DNA of 13,478 nucleotides from Clostridia bacterium (GCA_029256365.1 JAQSYB010000016.1:1-13478), one strand, 5' to 3'; numbered from the stretch's first letter, positions 1 to 6,808 are shown. Made by a program: numbers and translations. Notes: generated by a model from the letters alone, not told the origin.

Positions 1-325
1 AACAAAGAGAAGAACTAAAGTCAAAAACTTCACCCAGATTGATGATAAACTTGCAAAAAATAAAAGTGTTGTATTAAGGTGCATTTATATACAGCTTGAT
101 TGTACTCTGCGAAGAGAGACTACAAAGTTCGTAAGTCTGACACGATGTCAGACGCTGATTCAGAGGCATGGATGCCTCATTGAATCAGGTAGGACTTTTT
201 AGTCTCACAAGCAGCCAAGTACAACCAAGCTGTATATTTTTGCACTGAATACAATGCTTTTATTTTTTGCACTCTTTATCAACAGCCTTTGTAAGGTCAA
301 TAACTTTACTTCTTCTCTTTATAAT
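1..325. repeat. Large imperfect inverted repeat (MITE-like or palindromic element)
   Basis: The plus strand from about 4 to 131 matches the minus strand from about 322 down to 194, so the segment folds back on itself around position 162. The best-matched blocks are 52-66 with 257-271 (15 bp, perfect), 87-106 with 218-237 (19 of 20 bp), 4-21 with 304-321 (17 of 18), and a weaker block 116-128 with 194-206. Between them the arms differ mainly by transitions and a few 1-base gaps. The central part holds two independent hairpins (135-153 and 155-188). The outer end of the right arm contains the last codons and stop of the TPR gene. No transposase is present. I infer a non-autonomous repeat or an old inverted duplication; a structured RNA is an alternative. 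The left end may continue beyond the window. Confidence 0.6.
135..188. repeat. Two tandem perfect hairpins at the centre of the inverted repeat
   Basis: Hairpin one has 8-bp arms GTCTGACA (135-142) and TGTCAGAC (146-153) with a 3-base loop. Hairpin two starts one base later. Its outer arms CTGATTCA (155-162) and TGAATCAG (181-188) and inner arms GAGGCAT (163-169) and ATGCCTC (172-178) give a 15-bp stem with a 2-base bulge at 179-180. Both are seen directly and are much better paired than the surrounding AT-rich DNA. Their role is unknown. In the minus direction they could help end transcription of the TPR gene, but no long T-run follows. Confidence 0.6.
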
Positions 326-2018
326 CCGCTCTATTTATTACACTGTTTAAAATCCTTTTATACTTGTCTCGAATGCTGCTTGTGGTTACCTGGTATTTTA
401 CTGCAATCTCCTCTTGGGTAGTCTTAAGGTGATTCAGCTTGCAGTACACATATTCCAAAGCTGCTGCCCAGCTGTCAATCCCATCTGTTTTTGGTATATT
501 GGGATAAGAATACTTGATAAAGCTCATCCATATATTTTCAACAGATCTTTTATAAGCACCCTTGTATTGCCCCTTCATGGTTGTTTGGGCTTTCTTAATG
601 ATACCTTCCCATTCGCTGTTTACTGAATATATATCAATGCTTATTGGATCTGCTGTTATATCCATTGTCTCTCCACCAAAATTAACTGTGTAGGGTTGGT
701 TGGCTCCAATGATATCCAGCAGAAAAACCGCTTCAATTTTAATTTCATCCTCAAGCTCTGTTAATAGAAGTAATCTTCTTAATATGTTTTGGGATTCTAC
801 CAAAAGCTCTTTCTTTATTTTCTCAAAAACCAGATTCCTTATGATCAGCTTATCAAAGCAGATGCTGAAATAAATGGAATCCTCTCCCTTTCTTTCCCCA
901 ATAATCTTTTGAGCATTTTCACGACTGCCTTCTATAAATGCTTGGGTACGAGAAAGCCTCTTGTTAATCTCTTTCTTTGGAAGCTGATAAACATAAGGTA
1001 GACTTTGAATTTCTTCTGATACTTCACTGCTCATTGCATTTTGAGCCAGATTGATATAGAATTCAGAAATAAAATTTTGCTTATCTAGCTCAAGCAATTT
1101 CCTCCAATACTTGATGCTTTCCTGGTATTTTCCAGAATTATACGCTGCGATAGCAGCATAATGGAAGTATAGTGTATTATCTGTTTCAATTGCCAACAGT
1201 TTTTTGTATACCTTATAGGCTTCATTATGTTTGTGCAAAGAACCCAATGTATCCGCAATTTTATACAGATACTCAGGATTTTCTGTGTTTAACTTCTTAA
1301 TGCTTATTATCTGCTTTTCTACCCAATTGCTTAAATTCAATTTATTGTAGAAAATAGCAATATTACAATTTGAATGTATATTAAAGGGTTCATAATTAAG
1401 CACCTCTCGTGCCAGTTCGATTGCCTTTTGCGTTTCTCCTAAATAGTAATAGGACAAAGATAGATTATTTTTTGCCGGTATCGCATTGGGCAAAAGCTTT
1501 ACAACGATTTCAAACATCTCCGCGGCTGCCTGATATTCTCGCAGCTCCAAATGTTTGATTGCCTCTTCCTCAACTTGATATATTTTCTCCAATTCCTCAT
1601 CATCTAGATTGTTATTGGCATCCTTTATCATCGTCAGCATTTCCAATAAATCTTCCGCTTCCTCTGAGAATTCTCCTTCCGGATCCTTCTCCAGATATTT
1701 ACTGAAATATTCTACGGATTTTTTTATCTTCTGCATTTGAAGATAGTTGCAGCCTAGCCCAAAATAGCATTCATCATAATTCGGATCTATTACATTCACA
1801 ATATGCAGCAAGACCTCCGTAGACTTATCTATGTCTCCCAACTCTGCCAAAAGGCCTGCATAATTAAACTGAATAAAGCCGTCATTGGGCTTGAGTCTAA
1901 CTGCTTTTTCTATATATCTTATGGCTGATTTTAAATTTCCCTTCTGGATTTTTCTATAACCCAGATTGAAATAAAAATCAGCCCCTCTTTCAAAGGTGAT
2001 TATATTATTCTTTTTCAT
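306..2018 (-). CDS. TPR-repeat protein with C-terminal helix-turn-helix-like segment
   Basis: A 570-residue soluble protein. I chose ATG at 2018 because AGGTG lies just upstream; an in-frame GTG at 2036 has no better site. Tetratricopeptide repeats, helical pairs with the A/G-Y/F-P pattern, fill roughly residues 12-112 (for example GNLKSAIRYIEKAVRLKPN) and 150-315, separated by an acidic stretch near 115-148. The middle (about 330-480) has no recognised domain. The last about 70 residues contain an SWAAALEY segment, then TQEEIAVKYQVTTSSIRDKY, which reads like a helix-turn-helix. That layout recalls the C-terminal domain of DUF6398-type proteins; this link is from memory and tentative. TPRs bind protein partners, so a scaffold or regulator is plausible. 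The gene begins 24 bases after the AlbA_2 gene and is probably cotranscribed with it. Its last codons and stop lie inside the inverted repeat. Confidence 0.85.
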   Translation of the reverse strand: MKKNNIITFERGADFYFNLGYRKIQKGNLKSAIRYIEKAVRLKPNDGFIQFNYAGLLAELGDIDKSTEVLLHIVNVIDPNYDECYFGLGCNYLQMQKIKKSVEYFSKYLEKDPEGEFSEEAEDLLEMLTMIKDANNNLDDEELEKIYQVEEEAIKHLELREYQAAAEMFEIVVKLLPNAIPAKNNLSLSYYYLGETQKAIELAREVLNYEPFNIHSNCNIAIFYNKLNLSNWVEKQIISIKKLNTENPEYLYKIADTLGSLHKHNEAYKVYKKLLAIETDNTLYFHYAAIAAYNSGKYQESIKYWRKLLELDKQNFISEFYINLAQNAMSSEVSEEIQSLPYVYQLPKKEINKRLSRTQAFIEGSRENAQKIIGERKGEDSIYFSICFDKLIIRNLVFEKIKKELLVESQNILRRLLLLTELEDEIKIEAVFLLDIIGANQPYTVNFGGETMDITADPISIDIYSVNSEWEGIIKKAQTTMKGQYKGAYKRSVENIWMSFIKYSYPNIPKTDGIDSWAAALEYVYCKLNHLKTTQEEIAVKYQVTTSSIRDKYKRILNSVINRADYKEKK

Positions 2019-2042
2019 CTTGCACCTGCCACACACTTTCTA

Positions 2043-3185
2043 TCATTCAAAGCCCGGAAGTACCACTTTAAATAGATTTCTTTTATCACTGCTTATAAAT
2101 TCTGCCTCACCAATTGACTTAAATGCAGTCTGTATCTCGCTTACACCTAAGCCCTTTTTTAGAAATCTTTTGTCATCTAAGGTCAAAAGTCTTTGATACA
2201 GCCATTGGTTTCGTCTGCATGGGTAATACTCCTCAATACTGCTTTGATTCTCTTCCATACCACAGGCTGCCCCAGGATTGCTTATTGTAATTTTATTGCG
2301 CTCTATGGTAATCACTGTTTCTCTATTAATCTCATAATAATCTCTATGGATCACAGCATTGCTTACTGCATTCATAAGCGCAGCTATTGGATATTCTGAA
2401 TTTTTAACAAAGGTATTAAAATACGTTTCTATTTCCTCCAGCATTTTTGGTATAGAGCCTATAAACAATTTGATTTCTCTTTTTTTATAGTTGCATACCA
2501 CTCGAATGCCTGTGTAGGGAAGAAACGCTTGGGGGTTAGGGCAAAAAAGCAGCATTCCACCGATGGTTGGATGTAGCCTGCTGGAGTCATCTTCTGTTCC
2601 AAGTATCCCCATTCCCTCTAATATTGTATAATAATCATCCTCTTCACTTCTCAAGCCCATTTTACTAATGTATTTTTTCAATGCCTCTTCTTCTAGGACC
2701 TTTATATCTACATTGCTAAGCACCGTTCTTTCATAACCCAACAATCCTGTTTCCTGCAGCATGCTGGCTATCTCTTCTCTGCGGGCAATATCAGTTGTAG
2801 AACCTCTTCTAATAAAAAAGGTTCCAGTTTGCCTAATCTGATGAGGCTTTTGATTGCTTTTATAAACAGTTAAGACACCCAATGGCTTGTTGTCTAAAAA
2901 TACGATTTCAAAGGAAAGCTGCACTGGCGGATCGCAGCGCTGGCTTATGATCTGCTGAATCTGCTCTTCTCTGTATTTTACTTCTTCAATTCCTTTTATA
3001 CTCTTTGTATTGTCCTGTATACCATATATAATATAGCCTCTGCCACCCTTTGAGTTTGCTATAGCACATACATCCTTAGCCAATTCCTTTTTTTCGCCAT
3101 CTGTACGAAGTATCATTTGTTCCTTAAAATCCAATTTTGTGCCTTCCGGCTTTTGGAGTAATGCAAGTAATTTTTGTTTGTCCAC
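2043..3185 (-). CDS. AlbA_2 (Schlafen-like) domain protein with HATPase-like C-terminus, putative regulator
   Basis: A 380-residue protein started at GTG 3185, which has AGGAG eight bases upstream; in-frame TTG 3203 and GTG 3194 lie on or before that site. Residues about 10-135 form an AlbA_2 domain: E-G-x-x-L-D-F-K-E near the start, then AIANSKGGRGYIIYGI and FFIRRGSTT. Residues about 265-310 contain NAVSNAVIHRDY followed by ITISNPG, the hallmark of the HATPase_c_4-type C-terminal domain in the COG2865 family. The GLG motif near residue 345 fits the family's GxG element. Such proteins are usually annotated as ATP-binding or transcriptional regulators, and their true substrate is mostly unknown. 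It is the first gene of a likely two-gene unit with the TPR protein, after the degU terminator. Confidence 0.85.
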   Translation of the reverse strand: MDKQKLLALLQKPEGTKLDFKEQMILRTDGEKKELAKDVCAIANSKGGRGYIIYGIQDNTKSIKGIEEVKYREEQIQQIISQRCDPPVQLSFEIVFLDNKPLGVLTVYKSNQKPHQIRQTGTFFIRRGSTTDIARREEIASMLQETGLLGYERTVLSNVDIKVLEEEALKKYISKMGLRSEEDDYYTILEGMGILGTEDDSSRLHPTIGGMLLFCPNPQAFLPYTGIRVVCNYKKREIKLFIGSIPKMLEEIETYFNTFVKNSEYPIAALMNAVSNAVIHRDYYEINRETVITIERNKITISNPGAACGMEENQSSIEEYYPCRRNQWLYQRLLTLDDKRFLKKGLGVSEIQTAFKSIGEAEFISSDKRNLFKVVLPGFE

Positions 3186-3236
3186 GCCATTCACTCCTCT
3201 CAAACAATGTAGATCGATAAAATATGCTTGTATGGC

Positions 3237-3258
3237 TCACAGGAACGAATTCATGTGA
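3237..3258. promoter_or_regulatory. Operator-like dyad near the start of the AlbA_2-TPR transcript
   Basis: TCACA at 3237-3241 is mirrored by TGTGA at 3254-3258, and the inner bases GAA and TTC also pair, giving 8 of 11 matched pairs around the centre. It sits just downstream of the predicted start site, where a repressor could bind. Which protein would bind is unknown. Dyads of this quality occur by chance in AT-rich DNA. Confidence 0.25.
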
Positions 3259-3267
3259 TTTATGTAT

Positions 3268-3295
3268 AGTTTATCATAATACTGCCATTTTACAA
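3268..3295 (-). promoter_or_regulatory. Candidate promoter for the AlbA_2-TPR unit
   Basis: On the minus strand TTGTAA (3295-3290) is followed after 16 bases by TAAACT (3273-3268), preceded by TG one base before the hexamer (extended -10). Each hexamer matches the sigma-A consensus at 4 of 6 positions. It lies between the degU terminator and the AlbA_2 start, where a promoter is expected. Confidence 0.4.
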
Positions 3296-3344
3296 GATTA
3301 TATAGTGCTGAGCCAGCAGATAAATTATTTTATAAAAATGCTTT

Positions 3345-3374
3345 ACATAACAAAAGACAGCCCAAGGCTGTCTT
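3345..3374 (-). terminator. Rho-independent terminator of degS-degU
   Basis: Perfect 9-bp arms AAGACAGCC (3354-3362) and GGCTGTCTT (3366-3374) with a 3-base loop. On the minus strand the second arm ends in TTTT and runs on into TTGTTATG. The hairpin starts on the degU stop codon, so transcripts of the two-component operon end here. Confidence 0.8.
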
Positions 3375-4017
3375 ATCTTTTTATATTGTTTTTAAAGGCA
3401 TATATAGCCGCTTGGGTTCTGTCACTTACATTTAACTTTCTAAAAATATTAGAAATATGGTTTTTTACTGTTTTCTCACTAATAAAGAGTTCTTCTGCTA
3501 TTTCTCTATTGTTATGACCTTCTGCAATCAGTGTTAACACTTCATGCTCCCTCTGCGTAAGTTCATTTTCAGGTTTTAGCTTGATACCTTTTGGTTTGTT
3601 GAATTCCTTAACAAGCTCAGCTGCGAGCTTAGGCTGTATATAGGATTCACCGTTGTATGCGTCTCGAATCGCCTTATACAAGGTTGCTGAATCAGAGTCC
3701 TTTAATATGTATCCCGTAGCACCTATCTGCATCGTTTCAAGCAAATATTCCCGATCTTCGTGGAGTGTCAATATCACTACATTTGTATTTAGCCCTTCTT
3801 CTTTTATTTTTTTCAGGGCATTTATTCCATTCATTACTGGCATATTTATGTCAAGTAATAGTACGTCTGGATTAAGCAGCTTCACCTTTTCAATCGTTTC
3901 TACACCATTGGAAGCTTGACCAATTACTTTAAAATCCTCTTCCAAGTCAAGCAGCTGCTTCAGCCCTTCTCGTACAATAGAATGGTCATCTGCAATTAAG
4001 ATTTGTATGGTATTCAA
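3373..4017 (-). CDS. degU: NarL/LuxR-family response regulator, DegU-like
   Basis: A 214-residue transcription factor. The receiver domain (about 4-120) has the acidic pair D10-D11, phosphoacceptor D56 in LLLDINMP, T84 and K106. The C-terminal GerE helix-turn-helix begins at LTQRE (153-157) and includes SEKTVKNHISNIFRKL, followed by the usual DRTQAA. This order and length match DegU. The start is TTG at 4017 with GAGGGGTG upstream; that ribosome site lies on the end of degS, whose stop is only 4 bases away, so translation is probably coupled. DegS would phosphorylate D56. In Bacillus, DegU controls exoenzymes, competence and motility; the targets here are unknown. It could be named differently in clostridia, but the pairing with a DegS-type kinase supports the call. 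Confidence 0.93.
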   Translation of the reverse strand: MNTIQILIADDHSIVREGLKQLLDLEEDFKVIGQASNGVETIEKVKLLNPDVLLLDINMPVMNGINALKKIKEEGLNTNVVILTLHEDREYLLETMQIGATGYILKDSDSATLYKAIRDAYNGESYIQPKLAAELVKEFNKPKGIKLKPENELTQREHEVLTLIAEGHNNREIAEELFISEKTVKNHISNIFRKLNVSDRTQAAIYAFKNNIKR

Positions 4018-4021
4018 ATTA

Positions 4022-5179
4022 TCACCCCTCGTTTATTTGTAAAGGAATAATTGCGTAAATCTTTGTTCCTTTTCCAGGCGCAGAAGATATCTCCAGCTTA
4101 CCATTCAACAAGTCTACTCTTTCCTTCATGCTCAAAAGTCCATATCCACTGTCTAAGTCCTGTGTTTTGACAATTTCCTTATCAAATCCCTTGCCGTCAT
4201 CTCTAATGATCAGTTTGATACTATCTTCTACAAATTCCAGCTTTACATGTATGTATTTAGCATAAGCATGCTTTCTGATATTATTCAATGCTTCTTGAAT
4301 AATTCTAAAAACTGCCAATTCCACGATAGGGGCCAAAGCTACCACCTCTCCAAAGACAAGCAGTTCTACATTTTGCTTTGTATCCTCATTATAATTTGCT
4401 ATAAACCGTTGTACAGTAGGTATCAGCCCCAAATCATCCAAGCTCATAGGTCTTAAATCATAAATGATCTTACGAACATCCTTAAGACTTACCCGAGCAA
4501 GCTCTTTCAAGTTGTTCAACTCCATTTTAACTTGTGTAGGATTCTTATCTACAAGCTTTTCACACAATTCAGTTTTTATCACCAAATTTGCCATAAGCTG
4601 CGCTGGACCATCATGTATCTCTCGTGCAACTCTTTTTCGTTCTTCTTCTTGGGCTTTAATGATTTTAATGCCTAAGGACTGCTTTTCTCGGATATCATCT
4701 AGCTGTTCACTAAGCTCTAAGAGTCCGCCGCCCAAATAGCCCATCACTACCCCTACCTTAGATACAAGGGATTCAGCCTTTGAAGTGGTTTCTCTAGAAT
4801 GCTTCAGTCTTCTTTCCAATTCACTTCTTTTCTGAATAAGCTGCTGCTCCTCCGCTTGTTTAATTACAAACTGAACCTGCAGATCCTTGGCGCGTTCATA
4901 GGCTTTTCTAATATCCTCTTCAGTAAATTGTTTGATATTCTTGCTCACTATCATCAATCGATTTCGGCTTTCCATTTCATACATCTTCAGCTCATCAACT
5001 TGTCTGATAATATCAAGGGTCTGATTGCGTACAAGATTCAGCTCGTCCTCAATAAACTTACACTCTCTTCTGGCGCCTTCAGCAATATCAAATATCTCAT
5101 TTTTACTTTTTTCTATGACATCAACAGTATTTTTAATAATTTCATTTAGCCTGTCTATTTTCAACAACCCCTTGAACAA
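4022..5179 (-). CDS. degS: Cytoplasmic sensor histidine kinase, DegS-like
   Basis: A 385-residue kinase without membrane segments. Residues 1-165 are the long coiled-coil DegS sensor domain (SRNRL, FTEEDIRKAYERA, KAESLVSKVGVV match the family). The HisKA_3 motif EEERKRVAREIHDGPAQ carries phosphoacceptor H189, with IIYDLRPMSLDDLGLIP after it. The ATPase domain has the N box QEALNNIRKHA (295-305), DDGKGF (327-332) and GYGLLSMKERV (345-355). It autophosphorylates and passes the phosphate to DegU, encoded 4 bases downstream. The start is uncertain: TTG 5179 has only a weak AGGA ten bases upstream, buried in a hairpin, and TTG 5167 and 5164 lie right against AAGGGG. An in-frame stop three codons upstream of 5179 excludes a longer form. 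Confidence 0.93.
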   Translation of the reverse strand: MFKGLLKIDRLNEIIKNTVDVIEKSKNEIFDIAEGARRECKFIEDELNLVRNQTLDIIRQVDELKMYEMESRNRLMIVSKNIKQFTEEDIRKAYERAKDLQVQFVIKQAEEQQLIQKRSELERRLKHSRETTSKAESLVSKVGVVMGYLGGGLLELSEQLDDIREKQSLGIKIIKAQEEERKRVAREIHDGPAQLMANLVIKTELCEKLVDKNPTQVKMELNNLKELARVSLKDVRKIIYDLRPMSLDDLGLIPTVQRFIANYNEDTKQNVELLVFGEVVALAPIVELAVFRIIQEALNNIRKHAYAKYIHVKLEFVEDSIKLIIRDDGKGFDKEIVKTQDLDSGYGLLSMKERVDLLNGKLEISSAPGKGTKIYAIIPLQINEG

Positions 5180-5187
5180 ATCGTATT

Positions 5188-5211
5188 AATCCTGCAATTC
5201 ACTGCAGGATT
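5188..5211 (-). promoter_or_regulatory. Leader hairpin that buries the degS ribosome site
   Basis: A perfect 9-bp inverted repeat, AATCCTGCA (5188-5196) and TGCAGGATT (5203-5211), with a 6-base loop, ends 8 bases before the TTG start of degS. In the minus-strand RNA the 3' arm contains the only AGGA near this start, so the folded form should hide it. No T-run follows, so it is not a terminator. It could equally be a DNA operator. Seen directly; the regulatory role is inferred. Confidence 0.5.
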
Positions 5212-5237
5212 GTGGCTATTATCATTATCATACTGCT

Positions 5238-5243
5238 ATTATA
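5238..5243 (-). promoter_or_regulatory. Possible -10 element for degS
   Basis: A consensus TATAAT reads on the minus strand from 5243 to 5238, about 27 bases before the leader hairpin and after the cheW terminator. No convincing -35 hexamer lies at 16-18 bases, so the promoter may be activator-dependent or the call wrong. The rest of 5212-5333 is AT-rich and shows nothing else. Confidence 0.3.
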
Positions 5244-5333
5244 CTATATTTCATATGTATTCGTATAATAAATTGTTTTTTTGGTGTAATTTCGCAGCAA
5301 TTTTAAATAATTTGTCGTTTTATATATTTTTAT

Positions 5334-5362
5334 AAAAAAAACAGGGCATATCATACCCTGTT
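5334..5362 (-). terminator. Rho-independent terminator of cheW
   Basis: On the minus strand, starting at the cheW stop codon, AACAGGGTAT pairs with ATGCCCTGTT over 10 bp (one G-U pair) around a 3-base loop. A run of eight T follows, counting the arm's last bases. It separates cheW from degS-degU. Confidence 0.88.
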
Positions 5363-5813
5363 ATTGAATGTCTACCAATTGATTTTGTTCTTCCTCAGTA
5401 AGAAGCTTATGTAAATCCAGTATAATTAGAATTCTATTGTTCAGTTTGCCTACACCCTGTATATATTTTCTATCTGAACCAACAATCATTGGTGGTGCTT
5501 CTTCTACATCCTTATCTGAAATCGTAATAACCTCTGATGCATCGTCTACTATAAAACCAGTTCTTCTATTGCCATTATTGATGACAATAAGTCTTGTCAG
5601 TTCAGTAACTTCACTTTCTACAAGGTTAAACTTTTTTTTCAAGCTGACAACAGGTATCACATCTCCCCTGAGATTTACAATGCCATCAACAAAGGCTGGT
5701 GAATTTGGAACCTTAGTAAGCTTCTGATAGGGACTGATCTCCTGTACCTGCATAATGTTTATTCCATATTCTTCATTTTCCAGCTTAAATACAACCAATT
5801 GCATTTCTTCCAT
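5361..5813 (-). CDS. cheW: CheW-like chemotaxis coupling protein
   Basis: A single-domain protein of 150 residues, the normal CheW length. Start ATG 5813 is preferred because AGGGGG lies nine bases upstream; the in-frame ATG 5822 directly touches that site. The fold's signature GIVNLRGDVIPVVSL is at 44-58, after the opening strand QLVVFKLENEEYGI. Near residues 76-86 LIVINNGNRRTGFIVDDASEV matches the second half of the SH3-like domain. CheW links chemoreceptors to the kinase CheA at the membrane. Here it stands alone, away from cheA or receptor genes, with its own promoter and terminator, between the hut operon and degS-degU. Readthrough from hut is possible since no terminator lies between. 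It could serve a receptor array encoded elsewhere. Confidence 0.93.
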   Translation of the reverse strand: MEEMQLVVFKLENEEYGINIMQVQEISPYQKLTKVPNSPAFVDGIVNLRGDVIPVVSLKKKFNLVESEVTELTRLIVINNGNRRTGFIVDDASEVITISDKDVEEAPPMIVGSDRKYIQGVGKLNNRILIILDLHKLLTEEEQNQLVDIQ

Positions 5814-5846
5814 ATAAACCATCCCCCTAATAATATAATTAAATAT

Positions 5847-5855
5847 ATTGTATCA
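5847..5855 (-). promoter_or_regulatory. Extended -10 promoter element of cheW
   Basis: TGATACAAT reads on the minus strand from 5855 to 5847, a TGn plus TACAAT extended -10 element, about 35-40 bases before the ATG. No clear -35 is visible, as is common for extended -10 promoters. I saw no sigma-D (CGATAT-type) motility element. Confidence 0.45.
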
Positions 5856-5895
5856 CTTATTATTTAATTTGTATGTATTATTTTGGAGAAACTTG

Positions 5896-6162
5896 TTAGT
5901 TTTTGCCATGTTTATGATGGTGGTGGTGATGATGATCATGTCCATGTTTATGATCATGGCCACAGCTGCAGCCGCTATTGCAATCATGTTTGTCTTCTAC
6001 ATATTCAATGCTATCCAGCTGAACCTTAACCTGAGATTTAATGTATTCAATGTACTTTCTTCTTAGTGCTTGCTGCTCCACTTTTTCTTCATCGCTTAAT
6101 TCTTGCTCTCTAGCTTTTTTTGAGAGCATATTTATTCTTTCAATATCTTCTTTTGTAATCAT
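5896..6162 (-). CDS. DUF896 (YnzC/UPF0291) family protein with His-rich metal-binding tail
   Basis: An 88-residue protein. Residues 1-55 match the DUF896 family of Firmicutes: ITKEDIERINMLSKKA, then LSDEEKVEQQALRRKYI, a short helical hairpin like YnzC of Bacillus. Function of the family is not established. What is unusual is the tail, residues 56-88: it holds 13 histidines, seven in a row at 77-83, and cysteines at 61, 65 and 67, where ordinary members end in a short charged tail. Such runs bind Ni, Zn or Cu in HypB, SlyD and zinc transporters. ATG 6162 starts one base after the fchA stop, with AGGATAGGA inside the fchA end, so the two are translationally coupled. Metal storage, sensing or delivery to HutI is inference only. 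Confidence 0.85.
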   Translation of the reverse strand: MITKEDIERINMLSKKAREQELSDEEKVEQQALRRKYIEYIKSQVKVQLDSIEYVEDKHDCNSGCSCGHDHKHGHDHHHHHHHKHGKN

Positions 6163-6163
6163 A

Positions 6164-6808
6164 TTATCCTATCCTTTTATTCACAATTTGCATGATTTCC
6201 TTTTGGAGTCTCGTTCCTTCTTCTAATAGCTTTGCATATTTTGTAGAGGCTTCATTTTTTATGGCTTCATCTGCAATTCCAGGAAGATTGATTTTAACAT
6301 TTAAAACCGCACCCTCAAGTCCTGCCAAAGCCATTAGTGCGCCTACCCCTACATCAGAAACAGCATTCTTATTGCCATAGGCTGCAATGGTTTCTTGGTT
6401 TTGCAATATCTCCAAGCACTTTTCAGCAGTCTTTAGAGGGATTTCTAATGCGTATATGCTTGCCTGCTGCATTTTTTCTTCCCTTATTTTCTTCTGCTCT
6501 TCACTATCCTTTGGCAGCTTCATCGCTTCCATAAACTTATTAAAGGCCGCTGTGTCCTCATCTACAAGCATAGTCAGTTCCTTCTTTATTCCTTCAACCT
6601 TTTTAAAGTCCTCCATGAACTTTTGTTTGATGGACTCATCTAAGGCTTCGTAAGACTTCTTGCCTACTGAGAGATTTACTACCATCATGGTTAATGCTGT
6701 CCCCATCAGTCCTGATAGAGCTGCTGTGCTGCCGCCCCCAGGTGCTGGTTCATTACTTGCCAATACATCACTGTATTGCTTTATCGTCATATCTACTAAT
6801 AAGCTCAT
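6164..6808 (-). CDS. fchA: Cyclodeaminase / methenyl-THF cyclohydrolase (FTCD_C family)
   Basis: A 214-residue protein, the normal size for a free-standing FchA-type enzyme. The family signature PAPGGGSTAALSG lies at residues 22-34, and helical regions with AAYGNKNAVSDVGVGA (about 140-155) follow as in formiminotransferase-cyclodeaminase C-terminal domains. It would release ammonia from 5-formimino-tetrahydrofolate and/or hydrolyse 5,10-methenyl-tetrahydrofolate, passing the carbon lost from histidine into the folate pool. The ATG has AGGAGG seven bases upstream, overlapping the hutI stop, so it is coupled to hutI. The partner glutamate formiminotransferase (ftcD) is not in the window. Which of the two reactions it favours cannot be read from the sequence. 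Confidence 0.9.
   Translation of the reverse strand: MSLLVDMTIKQYSDVLASNEPAPGGGSTAALSGLMGTALTMMVVNLSVGKKSYEALDESIKQKFMEDFKKVEGIKKELTMLVDEDTAAFNKFMEAMKLPKDSEEQKKIREEKMQQASIYALEIPLKTAEKCLEILQNQETIAAYGNKNAVSDVGVGALMALAGLEGAVLNVKINLPGIADEAIKNEASTKYAKLLEEGTRLQKEIMQIVNKRIG

Noticed and set aside
2..202. Open frame on the plus strand through the left arm and both central hairpins (66 codons from the window edge)
   Set aside because: It has no start in the window, reads straight through the hairpins and half of the inverted repeat, and its translation (rich in R, T and K with scattered C) resembles no protein I know. Treated as chance, though the flank left of base 1 could change this.
1..325. Retron-type or other known ncRNA
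   Set aside because: The long stem with two hairpins recalls such RNAs, but there is no reverse transcriptase, nuclease or effector gene next to it, and the arms are far longer than usual.
3224..3517. Plus-strand open frame over the degU end and its terminator
   Set aside because: It overlaps degU and the hairpin, has no ribosome site, and its composition is that of a reverse-strand shadow.
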